The position numbers and the translations under genes are program-made. The notes under the pieces were generated by a model. It was not told the origin of the DNA. It was given only the letters and a program-made list of their open reading frames with translations, and made no database searches. DNA of 22,074 nucleotides from STF1-138 sp035356975 (GTDB lineage Bacteria > Patescibacteriota > Patescibacteriia > UBA1558 > S5-K13), in NCBI GenBank assembly GCA_035356975.1, contig DAORGW010000014.1, positions 1-22,074 of the forward strand, given 5' to 3'. Below, piece by piece: positions 1 to 8,783 of the stretch. Numbering within the stretch: the stretch's first letter is position 1; each line of letters begins with the position of its first letter.

Positions 1-29
1 GTTAAATACAATTCATCAACTGCTGGCAT
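1..29 (-). CDS. Start of a further pilus-operon gene (partial, runs off the window)
   Basis: An ATG at 29-27 lies three bases after the stop codon of the receiver gene and stays open to the window edge. It reads MPAVDELYL followed by a split codon. The tight spacing and same strand suggest the next gene of the pilus operon; pilT (retraction ATPase) or pilC (platform protein) would be the usual neighbours of pilB. Nine residues are too few to identify it, and there is no Shine-Dalgarno site to confirm the start. Confidence 0.4.
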
Positions 30-31
30 AA

Positions 32-415
32 TTATTCAATATTTAATAATACTTTAATTTTACTTATAATTTCTGCTGGGATAAAATATGCTTTGATCAT
101 AAAATCATTGGCTCCCAAATCATAACATCTCTTTATGTCTTCATTTTGAGATAAATTAGTAAGCACTATAACAGGGATGCTTTTTATGTTCTTGTCTGCT
201 ATTTTTTCCTGCAAAACTTCAAATCCATCTTTCTTTGGCATTAAAAGATCTAAAAGTATTAAATCTGGTTTTTCTAACTTCATCCTATCAATAGCCTCTA
301 CTCCGTTTGTTGCCAAAACAACAGTAAATCCCTCTGCTTCTAATTTTTCTGAATACATTTGAGCTAAAAAAGAATCATCCTCAGCAATTAAAATTTTAAT
401 TTTTTGATTTTTCAT
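32..415 (-). CDS. Stand-alone response-regulator receiver domain (CheY/PilG/PilH-like)
   Basis: A 127-aa protein consisting only of a receiver domain, with no DNA-binding or enzymatic output domain. The phosphorylation machinery is intact: acidic pair D13/D14, phospho-acceptor D56 in LLDLLMP, switch Thr T86 in VIVLTN, and the conserved Lys K108 in DFMIKAYF. Receivers of this kind act by protein-protein contact after phosphorylation by a histidine kinase; none is encoded in this window. The gene starts 16 nt after the pilB stop, so it is very likely co-transcribed with the pilus motor. By analogy with PilG/PilH it may tune pilus extension or retraction, which is an inference from position only. 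There is no SD upstream. Confidence 0.92.
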   Translation of the reverse strand: MKNQKIKILIAEDDSFLAQMYSEKLEAEGFTVVLATNGVEAIDRMKLEKPDLILLDLLMPKKDGFEVLQEKIADKNIKSIPVIVLTNLSQNEDIKRCYDLGANDFMIKAYFIPAEIISKIKVLLNIE

Positions 416-431
416 ATATTAATTTTTAAAA

Positions 432-2195
432 CTATTCTTCACTTGTAGCACTTGTGACCTCTTCAACTGTGGTAATTCCATCCATTGCTTTTATAATGCC
501 ATCTTGCATCATATTAATATAGCCGGATTCTTTCATTACCCTATCAAAATCAGCTATATTGGCTCCGTTACTTATTATTTCCTTTAATTTTTTATCTAAT
601 AAAATAACTTCTACTATGGCAATTCTTCCTTTATATCCTGTACCACCACATCTATTACAACCACTTCCCTCATAAAACCTAGGTTTATCTCCTTTTTTAA
701 ATGTACCATAAAAAGCAGTTTCTGGTAAACCATCTAGTATTGGTTTTACCTTATCTATCATTGTCTGAGGAGCATCTATTTCATGAACACAATTTTCACA
801 TATTTTTCTAACTAGACGCTGAGCTATAACCAAATTTAAAGTTGATGCTAATAAAAATGGCTCTATTTTCATATCCATAAGCCTTGGAATGGCCCCAAGA
901 GCATCATTTGTGTGTAGTGTAGATAAAACCAAGTGTCCGGTTAGGGCTGCGTGAACAGCCAATTCTGCGGTTTCGTTGTCTCTAATTTCTCCCACCATTA
1001 CAACATCTGGATCTTGACGAAGCAAAGACCTGAGACCAGATGCAAATGTAAAACCAACCTCTGGTCTTATTTGTGATTGATTTATTCTCTCAATATTATA
1101 TTCAACAGGATCTTCTAGTGTAGAAATATTTATATCTTCTGCATTTACCTTATTAAGTGCTGTAAACAAAGTAAATGATTTACCGGAACCAGTTGGCCCC
1201 GTTACAAGAAACATTCCATGTGGTTTTTGAATACTTTCTTCAATCATTTTTTTAGCAAGACCCATAAACCCAAGATTCTCAAATTCCGGAATAAAATCGG
1301 GCGTAGATAAAATTCTCATTACAACTTTTTCATAATCAATTAGTGGTAGCGTTGAAACCCTAAAGTCAATCTTTTTTTCTTCTTTACCTTTTTTAACTTT
1401 TACTCTAATTCTTCCATCTTGTGGAATTCTAGTTTCATCAATTTTCATATTTGCCATAACTTTTACTCTTGTTATAAGAGCATTATGTATATAAATTGGC
1501 AAAACTATTGAATTATGTAATCTTCCATCTATTCTAAACCTTACGACAGACTTCCTTCCAACTGGTTCTATATGAATATCAGACGCCCTGCCATCAACAG
1601 CGTGTTTGATTATTACAGAAACTATTTTTGTAACCGGAGCTGTTCTTATCACATCACCCAATTCCTGAGTTTCCAAAACATTTTCATCTAAATTAATATC
1701 TTCAAATTTTTCCTTCGCATAATCCAAAACCTCCCCAACCTCTTCCTTTATATCTTCTGTCTTACGATATGCGCTGTTAAAACTTTCTTCTGATATTATA
1801 TGATACTTAAGATTGTAATTATTTTTATGACCTAGAAACTCCATGGCTTCTATTGCATTAAAATTTTCGGGATCGACCATGCCCACACTTAAAGTATTTC
1901 CTTCTTTAGCAAAAACAACCATTTTATAATTCTCTGATAAATTTTGTGGCAAAATTTTTAAAACTTCCCTATCTATTTCTTCATCAATTAGGCTTTTATA
2001 TGGAACATTAATAACCCCTGATTTAATTTTTGCATATTCTTCTGGATCAATAATATAATATTGTTTAATAATCTTATCTATATTTAAATCCGGTTTTTCT
2101 TGTAATTTTTCTATAATAAAATTCATCTTGCCATCATCTAATATGGCAAGTTCTTTTATTTTTGCAAATATTTTATTATTATAATCAATTATCAT
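432..2195 (-). CDS. pilB: Type IV pilus assembly ATPase PilB (GspE/T2SSE family)
   Basis: A 587-aa cytoplasmic hexameric ATPase that powers pilus extension. The N-terminal part (about 1-145) is a T2SSE_N/MshEN-type domain. It is followed by the N2 segment (about 180-300) and the motor core. Visible motifs are Walker A GPTGSGKS (333-340), Asp box (about 355-369), Walker B region DPDVVMVGEIRD (395-406) with catalytic Glu 403, and His box with GHLVLSTLHTND (420-431). Four cysteines (C466, C469, C513, C516) form the CxxC...CxxC zinc module found in PilB/GspE but not in PilT, which favours extension over retraction ATPase. The length is normal for the family. The start is supported by an SD at 2204-2209. 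The gene follows the PilP-like gene by 4 nt and precedes the receiver by 16 nt. Confidence 0.97.
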   Translation of the reverse strand: MIIDYNNKIFAKIKELAILDDGKMNFIIEKLQEKPDLNIDKIIKQYYIIDPEEYAKIKSGVINVPYKSLIDEEIDREVLKILPQNLSENYKMVVFAKEGNTLSVGMVDPENFNAIEAMEFLGHKNNYNLKYHIISEESFNSAYRKTEDIKEEVGEVLDYAKEKFEDINLDENVLETQELGDVIRTAPVTKIVSVIIKHAVDGRASDIHIEPVGRKSVVRFRIDGRLHNSIVLPIYIHNALITRVKVMANMKIDETRIPQDGRIRVKVKKGKEEKKIDFRVSTLPLIDYEKVVMRILSTPDFIPEFENLGFMGLAKKMIEESIQKPHGMFLVTGPTGSGKSFTLFTALNKVNAEDINISTLEDPVEYNIERINQSQIRPEVGFTFASGLRSLLRQDPDVVMVGEIRDNETAELAVHAALTGHLVLSTLHTNDALGAIPRLMDMKIEPFLLASTLNLVIAQRLVRKICENCVHEIDAPQTMIDKVKPILDGLPETAFYGTFKKGDKPRFYEGSGCNRCGGTGYKGRIAIVEVILLDKKLKEIISNGANIADFDRVMKESGYINMMQDGIIKAMDGITTVEEVTSATSEE

Positions 2196-2199
2196 ATAA

Positions 2200-2523
2200 T
2201 TATTCCTCTAATTGATATGTGCCAAATGGATTTGTATTACCTACACGCCCAACATTAATAGGTAGCGTAACATAGGATTCTAAATTTTCTTTAAAATTTA
2301 TAAATTCTTTTGTTTCAAACATTGACTCTATTTCTTTTTGTAGAAGAGTAATTTTTTCTTGTTTTCTTTTTATTGTGGTGATACTCGCCTCTTGTTCATT
2401 TTTTTGCTGAATTTTTGAACCATTTTCTTCTTCTGCTTTTTTTAAAAAATAAAAAGCGAATACTAAAACTAAAAAGATAACAACAAATAAAATTATTAAT
2501 TTTTTATCTACTGTATTTTTCAT
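2200..2523 (-). CDS. Small single-pass membrane protein of the pilus alignment complex (PilP-like position)
   Basis: A 107-aa protein with a short basic N-terminus, one transmembrane segment (about 9-27), a charged helical stretch (30-80), and a C-terminal segment LPINVGRVGNTNPFGTY. It occupies the pilP place: its ATG overlaps the pilO stop (ATGA at 2520-2523, translational coupling) and it ends 4 nt before pilB. The 'NPF' element near the end recalls the motif seen where PilP-type proteins meet the PilN/PilO dimer, but there is no lipobox and no HR/beta-domain, so it is much shorter than a classical PilP. A functional counterpart of PilP is my inference; a lineage-specific accessory subunit is the alternative. 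Confidence 0.75.
   Translation of the reverse strand: MKNTVDKKLIILFVVIFLVLVFAFYFLKKAEEENGSKIQQKNEQEASITTIKRKQEKITLLQKEIESMFETKEFINFKENLESYVTLPINVGRVGNTNPFGTYQLEE
2204..2209 (-). promoter_or_regulatory. Shine-Dalgarno site of pilB
   Basis: Reads AGAGGA on the minus strand, 8 nt before the pilB ATG, and is embedded in the last codons of the upstream gene. It is one of the few clear SD sites in the pilus operon; the neighbouring pilus genes have none. Confidence 0.7.
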
Positions 2524-3224
2524 TGTTTTTGTAAAAAATATGTTTTAAAAACTATAGAATATGCGGTCATTTTTTCATCAAAACTAAAAGACATTATATC
2601 AATTAACCTTATGTGACTTTCCATTGCCTTCAAAAATTCTTTTACCTTGTCATATGTTCCATTGCCACCTAGTATATTAATCGAAACCTGTATTTCTCTT
2701 ATAATATCTGATGACCCCTTAGTCTCATTTTCGTCGGGAGAAGATTTTACATTTGAACTACTGTCTATTGTTATATTAGCCAACACCAAACCCTGATCTA
2801 TAGCCAAAGCCTCTACCTGAGCCATAAGTTCTGGTAAGTATTTATCCTCCGGTAAAATATCTCTTAATTTTTGTATATCACCTTTATTCTTATTTTCTAT
2901 TTTATTATATGAATTCTGTAAATCAATAAATTTATTTTGATAATCAATAACCGTTTCTAATTCAACATTTTTATCTTTTAATACTGCAATCGAATTCAAC
3001 AGTTGATTAAATTTTGGTTTTATTAGATAAAAATAAGAGACAAAAAAAACTAAAACAATCTCTAAAATAATAAGGATCTTTATATACTTAGAGAGAACTA
3101 AAATATACCTAGAAACTGGTTTTGTACTAATATTTATATTTTGAGATAATTTTAATTCTTCGCTCGATTCATTAAACGAGTTAAAATTAAAATCATTTTC
3201 TTTTTTAATACTATTTTTTAACAT
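2520..3224 (-). CDS. pilO: PilO-like type IV pilus alignment protein
   Basis: A 234-aa bitopic inner-membrane protein. A polar cytoplasmic N-terminus (1-46) is followed by one membrane span (about 47-67), a coiled-coil stalk (70-125), and a C-terminal alpha/beta domain (about 130-234) matching the ferredoxin-like PilO fold. The segment LRDILPEDKYLPELMAQVE is typical of PilO just after the coiled coil. It would heterodimerise with PilN and connect PilM in the cytoplasm to the cell-envelope part of the machine. It starts 9 nt after the pilN stop and overlaps the next gene by 4 nt, so it is co-translated. The start lacks an SD. The cytoplasmic tail is longer than in proteobacterial PilO. Confidence 0.9.
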   Translation of the reverse strand: MLKNSIKKENDFNFNSFNESSEELKLSQNINISTKPVSRYILVLSKYIKILIILEIVLVFFVSYFYLIKPKFNQLLNSIAVLKDKNVELETVIDYQNKFIDLQNSYNKIENKNKGDIQKLRDILPEDKYLPELMAQVEALAIDQGLVLANITIDSSSNVKSSPDENETKGSSDIIREIQVSINILGGNGTYDKVKEFLKAMESHIRLIDIMSFSFDEKMTAYSIVFKTYFLQKQ

Positions 3225-3233
3225 TAAATTAAA

Positions 3234-4301
3234 TTATTGATTTTTATAAAAAACACTATCATTTAAATCTAAAATCAAAGAAAAATTTATTCTTGTATCA
3301 ATTCCAGAACTTTGGGCACCAGATGCAGAGGCACCCTCGACCAGAACATCATCAACAAAATTTTTTGCATTATTTTTTAACTCCAACCACTGTCTTGCAA
3401 CAGTATAATAATCCGGGGCGCTAGATGCTAAAGTTATATTTCCATTTGTACTTCCGGCAAATGAGGTAAATTTAATTTCTGGTAATGTGTGTTTTTCTAA
3501 TTGGGAAAAAAACTCTGTCCAATAAATATGTTTACTTAAAAGAGACTTTATCTTTTCATTTCTCCTTTTTAGATCCTCTATTTTTAATATCAAACTATCA
3601 AATTCTTCTGGATTATTAACTATGTTTTCTATTTTTTGATCTATAGAATTTATTCTCTTATCTATGTTAATTTTGTAAATTACAATACCAAAATAGAAAA
3701 CGAATCCAATAATAATAGAAATTAAAAAGGTGGCAAGAATCATTGTGGTTATGTTGGCACCATTTATAATATTTAATTCTTTTGGTAATAAATTCACATT
3801 TGATTCGCCGCTCTCTGAATTATCTTTCTTATTAATTAAATTATCGAAAAATTTTTTTAAAAGTTTAAAAAAATTTTTCCTTGATTTTTTTGACAAATTA
3901 GTATCTACAACAATATTCTGTTTAATATTTTGTTTTTTATCTTTTGAAATATTTTTTATTTCTTTTTTTGATTCTGCTAATGTATTTATGTTATTTTCCC
4001 TCAATACAAAAGTTTTTGTTTTGTCTTTAACACCATCTAAATCTAAAACCTTTTTATTTTCAATTTCTTTATTCTTGGGAAAATCTAAATTATTATTCAA
4101 AGTACGAAAACTTTTAATTTTCACATTACTATTATTTTTTTCTGATTCCTGACTAGAATTGAAGGATACATTTTTCTCTATTTCTGATAATGGCTTTCCA
4201 CTTGTAAATTCTATACTAGAATTAGAAAAACCCTTCTTCTGCTGAAGAATCTTCTCTTCTCTTTTCTTTAAATCATCTGGTAAAAGATTAATGTCTGTCA
4301 T
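3234..4301 (-). CDS. pilN: PilN-like type IV pilus alignment protein with extended N-terminus
   Basis: A 355-aa protein, well above the usual ~180-220 aa. The C-terminal half is a standard PilN: membrane span (about 185-208), coiled coil (210-257), then a fimbrial-assembly domain (about 258-355) containing YWTEFFSQLEKHTLPEIKF. PilN binds PilM through a cytoplasmic (I/V)NLLP peptide. Here that motif occurs twice, as INLLP at residues 4-8 and VNLLP at 169-173, separated by a ~160-aa Lys/Asn/Ser-rich linker with no recognisable domain. The gene lies 141 nt after pilM and 9 nt before pilO and has its own promoter-like element that would give a nearly leaderless mRNA. The plus-strand ORF opposite the linker is a composition shadow. 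Confidence 0.92.
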   Translation of the reverse strand: MTDINLLPDDLKKREEKILQQKKGFSNSSIEFTSGKPLSEIEKNVSFNSSQESEKNNSNVKIKSFRTLNNNLDFPKNKEIENKKVLDLDGVKDKTKTFVLRENNINTLAESKKEIKNISKDKKQNIKQNIVVDTNLSKKSRKNFFKLLKKFFDNLINKKDNSESGESNVNLLPKELNIINGANITTMILATFLISIIIGFVFYFGIVIYKINIDKRINSIDQKIENIVNNPEEFDSLILKIEDLKRRNEKIKSLLSKHIYWTEFFSQLEKHTLPEIKFTSFAGSTNGNITLASSAPDYYTVARQWLELKNNAKNFVDDVLVEGASASGAQSSGIDTRINFSLILDLNDSVFYKNQ

Positions 4302-4308
4302 ATATATA

Positions 4309-4337
4309 ATTATAATTTATTATAAACCAAATCACAA
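4309..4337 (-). promoter_or_regulatory. Promoter-like element of pilN (leaderless geometry)
   Basis: On the minus strand TTGTGA (4332-4337), a 17-nt spacer, and TATAAT (4309-4314). Only 7 nt separate the -10 from the pilN ATG, so transcription would start at or next to the A of the start codon. A second TATAAT lies at 4319-4324. Such hexamers can arise by chance in AT-rich DNA; the exact spacing and the lack of an SD in pilN raise the likelihood. Confidence 0.5.
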
Positions 4338-4400
4338 ATTACGAAACGAGCAATTAATAATCAAATAATAATAAAATCTAAAAAAACAAATTTCTAATTT

Positions 4401-4429
4401 TATATTTTTTATATATAATAAAAAATATA
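4401..4429. repeat. AT-only inverted repeat between pilM and pilN
   Basis: Perfect 12-nt arms, TATATTTTTTAT (4401-4412) and ATAAAAAATATA (4418-4429), around a 5-nt loop. It lies 14 nt beyond the pilM stop in the 141-nt pilM-pilN gap. It may be a weak 3'-end or mRNA-stabilising hairpin; with no GC pairs it is a poor intrinsic terminator. Confidence 0.5.
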
Positions 4430-4442
4430 TATTTATCCAACT

Positions 4443-5561
4443 TTAAACAATATTTCTTAGTGCTAGGCCTATTGCAACCCCAAATTTAGGTCCCATTTCA
4501 TCAAGAACTGGTTCTAATTCTTTGGGATACATTACTTTATGCCAAGAATCTCCTATATATACAGGAGAATTTAAAACCTTTTGTAAATAATCTATTAAAT
4601 TTGGCAAATACGCAGATCCCCCAGTTAGTATAATTGAATCTATCGTACTATTTCCTTGTCTTCTATATAAATCAAACACATATTTTATTTCATTAATCAT
4701 TGGGGAAAGAGTCTCTTCTATTTTTTTAGGTATTGATATTCCTTCATCGGCATTAGTAGCTAAACCAAAATCCTGTTTAAATTGCTCTGCTCTTTCAAAG
4801 CTTATATTTAAACTTCTAGAAATACTTTCCGTCATTAAATTTCCACCAACCTCAATACTTCTATTTAAAATAGGTAGTCCATTTTCAACAACACAAACAT
4901 CTGTTGTGACAGAACCTATATCTATTATCATTACATTATTTGTATTTTGATCAATTAAAGCTCTTGCCGTTGCAAATGATTCAACCTCTAAACTAAGTAA
5001 ATTGAGTTGAGCTTTTTTAAAAATATCTATATAAATACTAACTAAACTTTTTGGTGCGGCAGTAAGAAGAACCTTTGTAAACTTAGATTTTGTTTTTATA
5101 AAATCTCTTGTTTTATCAATTTCTCCATTTGTATATAATTTATCATTGTGAGTTATTTGATTGCTCTTATCTGGCTTTATAATTGTTTTCCAATCTAAAA
5201 TCATTTCTTCTATTGGAAATGGTACAAACTTTTTTGCCTCCCACCTCACGGCACTATCCATATCAGATTTTGACATTTCGGGAAGGCTTATAACAGAATT
5301 AAATACAGAAAAAATTGGAAGAGCTGCCGAACAATCTTTAGTAGAAACTCTCGATTTTTGAACAAGGCTTGCTAATTTTGTGGCAATAATATTTATATTT
5401 TCAGCTGTTTTATTTCTGATAACATCCGCCCCTATTTCAGCCATACCATATGTTACAAGACGTGCTCTGCCCTTTTCATTACTTAGTTGAACTAATTTAA
5501 TTCCAGATGTACCTATGTCTACACCTAAAAAATTTTGCGCTTTTTTTTCAAATAAACCCAT
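4443..5561 (-). CDS. pilM: Type IV pilus assembly protein PilM (actin-like ATPase)
   Basis: A 372-aa cytoplasmic actin-fold (FtsA/MreB superfamily) protein that binds the N-terminal peptide of PilN and links the pilus machine to the cytoplasm. Motifs are phosphate-1 GVDIGTSGIK (13-22), phosphate-2 IIDIGSVTTD (212-221) and adenosine motif LTGGSAYLPN (312-321). The segment VRWEAKKFVPFPIEEM (about 105-120) is characteristic of PilM. I start at the ATG at 5561 (MGLFEKK), the usual PilM beginning; an in-frame TTG three codons upstream is less likely. There is no SD. The gene lies 78 nt after the LamG gene, with an AT-rich inverted repeat between them. Confidence 0.96.
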   Translation of the reverse strand: MGLFEKKAQNFLGVDIGTSGIKLVQLSNEKGRARLVTYGMAEIGADVIRNKTAENINIIATKLASLVQKSRVSTKDCSAALPIFSVFNSVISLPEMSKSDMDSAVRWEAKKFVPFPIEEMILDWKTIIKPDKSNQITHNDKLYTNGEIDKTRDFIKTKSKFTKVLLTAAPKSLVSIYIDIFKKAQLNLLSLEVESFATARALIDQNTNNVMIIDIGSVTTDVCVVENGLPILNRSIEVGGNLMTESISRSLNISFERAEQFKQDFGLATNADEGISIPKKIEETLSPMINEIKYVFDLYRRQGNSTIDSIILTGGSAYLPNLIDYLQKVLNSPVYIGDSWHKVMYPKELEPVLDEMGPKFGVAIGLALRNIV

Positions 5562-5606
5562 GCTGTTCAATTTTAAATTTTAAATTACAAACTTCAAAAC
5601 CAATAT

Positions 5607-5639
5607 AGTTTTAAAATTTATAACTATAAATTTAAAACT
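5607..5639. repeat. AT-rich inverted repeat after the LamG gene
   Basis: Arms 5607-5622 and 5625-5639 are complementary over 15 pairs with one bulged A and a 2-nt gap. It directly abuts the stop codon of the 1037-aa gene. There is no U-tract after it on the minus strand, so it is more likely an mRNA 3'-end or processing structure than a terminator. Confidence 0.45.
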
Positions 5640-8600
5640 TTAATAAGGTGCTATTTGATCCCATCTTGGTAGGGATTTTATTGCATCACCTAATCCAGGA
5701 GGAGGATTTATAATATTTCTACCATCATAAATAATCAATTCTGCTGGTTCTCTAAAATCACTCTTGTACTTTCTCTGAAATTGAAAATTCTTTGCTAAAA
5801 ACTGACCATGAACAATTAATTGTTGATTTGAATCTCCTGTATATATAATACCACATCTTGACTCTGGATTATTAACATCTCCACACTCTATATCGCCACC
5901 ATCTTCATCAATACCACCTAAAACTATGAAAGTACCAGCGAGCCTTGTAACAGAAGGATTAATATACAAATCCCCTCTTATTACCCACACGACAGAAGCA
6001 AGTTGTTCTGTGGTATCTATCCCATGGTTATCATAACGCATATTACCCTCTATCATTAAATCTCCATCTATTACAAAAATTCCGGATGCATTATCGCAAC
6101 CCCCCTTTTCCATAAATATATATACATCTTCCATGCCCATTTCTGGGGTTAAAAATAATTGTCCATCTATAAAAAATTTTTTATCTGGTTTATATATTCT
6201 ACCCCCCAAACACAAATAACCACCCTGGGGCATACTTTTTTCTACTTCCCCATATTCTCCACCAACAATACCCTCATAATCCAATGAACCCAAAATATTA
6301 CCAAAACTATTACTCTGAGTTGGAAATTCGTAATTGACGCCCTGGTCTAACCACTTACTTGAATAATCAAATCCCACTATTGTATCTTGTTGGTTTCTTA
6401 TAACCATCTGCTCACTTATCCAGTTTGTAATATTTCCATTTGCCTGAATCAAATATGTTGCATTATATTGACCTATTGGTGGAACTATCGTAGTTTCAGT
6501 TCCTATATTAGCGCCACTGTATATATTTCCATATTGGGCAGAAATATAAGATCTATAAAGACCGGCAGAAAGAGTTGGTGAAAATTTTATCCAACCAAGT
6601 CCGTCTTCTCCTATACCACCATTTGGATCTGGTCCACTCCAAGCGAAACCCTTAATATTTGAACTATTAGTATTAAAAAACAATCCATATTGCCTACATT
6701 CTGTACATGATTTACAATTATTTTCAATCCCATTTAAATAACATTTATTACAATCATAACAAACGTTTATTGAATTCATGGCATTTCGCACATAAAAACA
6801 AGCCGAACAAAGTCTTTTTTCTGGATAATTATAGTTATATTCAATTTCATTTTCTGATAAAGCCTTTTTATAAAATCTAAACAAATCAACATATCCAAAA
6901 AAATTATTTTCATGATTAGTATCAGATCCAATAATCAAGTCTTTCAAAATTAAATCTTTATAATTATCTATTTGAAATTCAATAATCATTATTTTGTTTA
7001 TATATAAACGAACGGTTGCACCATTTTTCACCGAAATAACAATATGATTCCAATCATCATTGAAATTATAATCAACACCATCACTAAAACTCATAAAATC
7101 TAATTTAATTTGATTATCGCCCTCTATTCTCAAATTTAGACCACCCGGGGAACTTATAATATTTTGTACATCTTCTAACCCAAGGGGCTTTACCCATGTT
7201 TCAATTGAAAAATCGCCATCATTAATTTCATAAACATTATTTGCTTGTATATAATCATCACCATCTAAATATATACAATTATTTGCAACTCCATTTGGAT
7301 ATGAAAAATTTTCATTATTTGAGCTGAGAGTTGCAATGTTATTAAAACCAGAATAATCTGAAATAGCCGAACCAGACTGTTCATCCATTTTCCAATAAGA
7401 AATAAGCCCGGACTCCGAATCTTTTAGAGAACAGCTTGAACAATCTAAATATGTAATATCCCCTGACTCTGGAACTATAACTTTATTAGTATTCAAAGAA
7501 ATCCAACCTAAATCAGAATTTTCTTTATTAAGTCCTATAATTTTTGCCCACCCCGTAATCATATACTGAAATATTCCCTGAGTGGGGGATGAATTTAAAT
7601 GAAGTTTTGTATCTATTTTTGTTGGAGAATTAAAGTTATTGTCATAACACGTTTTACCAAAGCATATCCAACCATAGTGACTAGACCACGTCCAACCACT
7701 TAGATTACCAGAAGAATCCATATTTAAACCATAATTAGAGTTATGATGAATATTTATTTTTACTTCGCTTGCTGTGAGTCCTAGGGTAAAAAATCTAAAC
7801 TCATCTATTGATCCTGGAAAACCAGATGTATAATTATCAAGTGAACGCTCTGTGACCATATTACCAAGTATAAGTTTCTTATTAAAAGCATTGGTATTTG
7901 GAAGCACACCGTTTATATATTGAACTCCCAATAATCCATCGGAAACATGACAACCATTTTCAAAAACAGAGAAACAATCCTGGGCATCGCCACTATAATT
8001 AAAATATAATTTTATTTCATTTGTTTCTGTAGATACAAATGTTACATTATACCAAATGTCTGAATCTATATTAATTGGCTCATCTATTTTTGTATCCCCA
8101 ACACCACAAACAATTCTAATTTGTCTTGAACCAAAAACACGATACAAATAACAATAATACTTTGAATTATTCGTATCAAATTGTCCATTAGAAAAAAGAA
8201 ATACTTTTTTTTCATCTTCTATTTTTTCAGGATCCACTTTCAACCACAAACTTACGGAAAAATCATGATCATTGCTTTTTGCCATAAAATTTTCATGATC
8301 AAATTCTATCGCCGAATTATTAAAACCATAAAAAGCAGTATCATAATTAGAGGTCAATTTTCTATTTCTTATATTTTCAACTGTAATTAATTTATTAGCA
8401 AATGAAACTCCATCAAACAACTGATATTTTCCCACAATATTATTTTCTGAATTATCTATCACCTTAGATGTATTTATAAGAAAATCAGATCCATCAAAAT
8501 TTACATCCAAAAATGCTTGTTTTGTAGTTATTCCACAATAGTTTTGATAATTATCATAATATCTATTACTACAACTCTGAGATACCCACCCTAGCAAAGG

Positions 8601-8753
8601 TGACCAAAACCAACCACCTATATCACCGTCCTCTATTGCAAAAACATTTTTTTTATTTCTTAACGAAAAAAATACAATTGATGAAAAAAGCAAAGTAAAA
8701 ATTGCGAATAATATAAAAAATTTTATAGAAAATTTTAATATTTTTTTACTCAT
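5640..8753 (-). CDS. Large secreted/anchored protein with two LamG-type domains and GW repeats
   Basis: A 1037-aa surface protein. An N-terminal hydrophobic segment (about 8-30) acts as signal peptide or anchor. Two concanavalin-A/LamG-like domains follow at about 148-335 and 450-640 (the second opens GLISYWKMDEQSG), folds that usually bind glycans. A motif G-W/F-x-W...GW recurs four times: 46-58 (GGWFWSPLLGWVS), 352-364, 400-420 and 701-724. A Cys-rich knot (649-686) holds eight cysteines as CxxC, CxxCxxC, CxxCxxC. The rest (about 740-1037) is beta-rich with many Gly and Asp and ends in a Pro-rich tail. No sortase signal is visible. The position just before pilM suggests a pilus-linked adhesin or cell-surface component. 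It starts at the only ATG near the signal sequence; there is no SD. Confidence 0.88.
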   Translation of the reverse strand: MSKKILKFSIKFFILFAIFTLLFSSIVFFSLRNKKNVFAIEDGDIGGWFWSPLLGWVSQSCSNRYYDNYQNYCGITTKQAFLDVNFDGSDFLINTSKVIDNSENNIVGKYQLFDGVSFANKLITVENIRNRKLTSNYDTAFYGFNNSAIEFDHENFMAKSNDHDFSVSLWLKVDPEKIEDEKKVFLFSNGQFDTNNSKYYCYLYRVFGSRQIRIVCGVGDTKIDEPINIDSDIWYNVTFVSTETNEIKLYFNYSGDAQDCFSVFENGCHVSDGLLGVQYINGVLPNTNAFNKKLILGNMVTERSLDNYTSGFPGSIDEFRFFTLGLTASEVKINIHHNSNYGLNMDSSGNLSGWTWSSHYGWICFGKTCYDNNFNSPTKIDTKLHLNSSPTQGIFQYMITGWAKIIGLNKENSDLGWISLNTNKVIVPESGDITYLDCSSCSLKDSESGLISYWKMDEQSGSAISDYSGFNNIATLSSNNENFSYPNGVANNCIYLDGDDYIQANNVYEINDGDFSIETWVKPLGLEDVQNIISSPGGLNLRIEGDNQIKLDFMSFSDGVDYNFNDDWNHIVISVKNGATVRLYINKIMIIEFQIDNYKDLILKDLIIGSDTNHENNFFGYVDLFRFYKKALSENEIEYNYNYPEKRLCSACFYVRNAMNSINVCYDCNKCYLNGIENNCKSCTECRQYGLFFNTNSSNIKGFAWSGPDPNGGIGEDGLGWIKFSPTLSAGLYRSYISAQYGNIYSGANIGTETTIVPPIGQYNATYLIQANGNITNWISEQMVIRNQQDTIVGFDYSSKWLDQGVNYEFPTQSNSFGNILGSLDYEGIVGGEYGEVEKSMPQGGYLCLGGRIYKPDKKFFIDGQLFLTPEMGMEDVYIFMEKGGCDNASGIFVIDGDLMIEGNMRYDNHGIDTTEQLASVVWVIRGDLYINPSVTRLAGTFIVLGGIDEDGGDIECGDVNNPESRCGIIYTGDSNQQLIVHGQFLAKNFQFQRKYKSDFREPAELIIYDGRNIINPPPGLGDAIKSLPRWDQIAPY

Positions 8754-8783
8754 CTTGAATTGTGTTTTTATTTTTTGTATAAA

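Noticed and set aside
2520..2523. UGA recoding as glycine (Gracilibacteria/Absconditabacteria code)
   Set aside because: UGA acts as stop for pilO in the ATGA overlap, and conserved Gly positions across the proteins use ordinary Gly codons.
3730..4152. 140-aa plus-strand ORF opposite pilN
   Set aside because: It mirrors the Lys/Asn-rich linker of pilN, giving a Phe/Leu/Ser-rich translation with no motif, SD or promoter.
4401..4429. Intrinsic terminator between pilM and pilN
   Set aside because: The stem is entirely A-T and lacks a proper U-tail on the minus strand, so I list it only as an inverted repeat.
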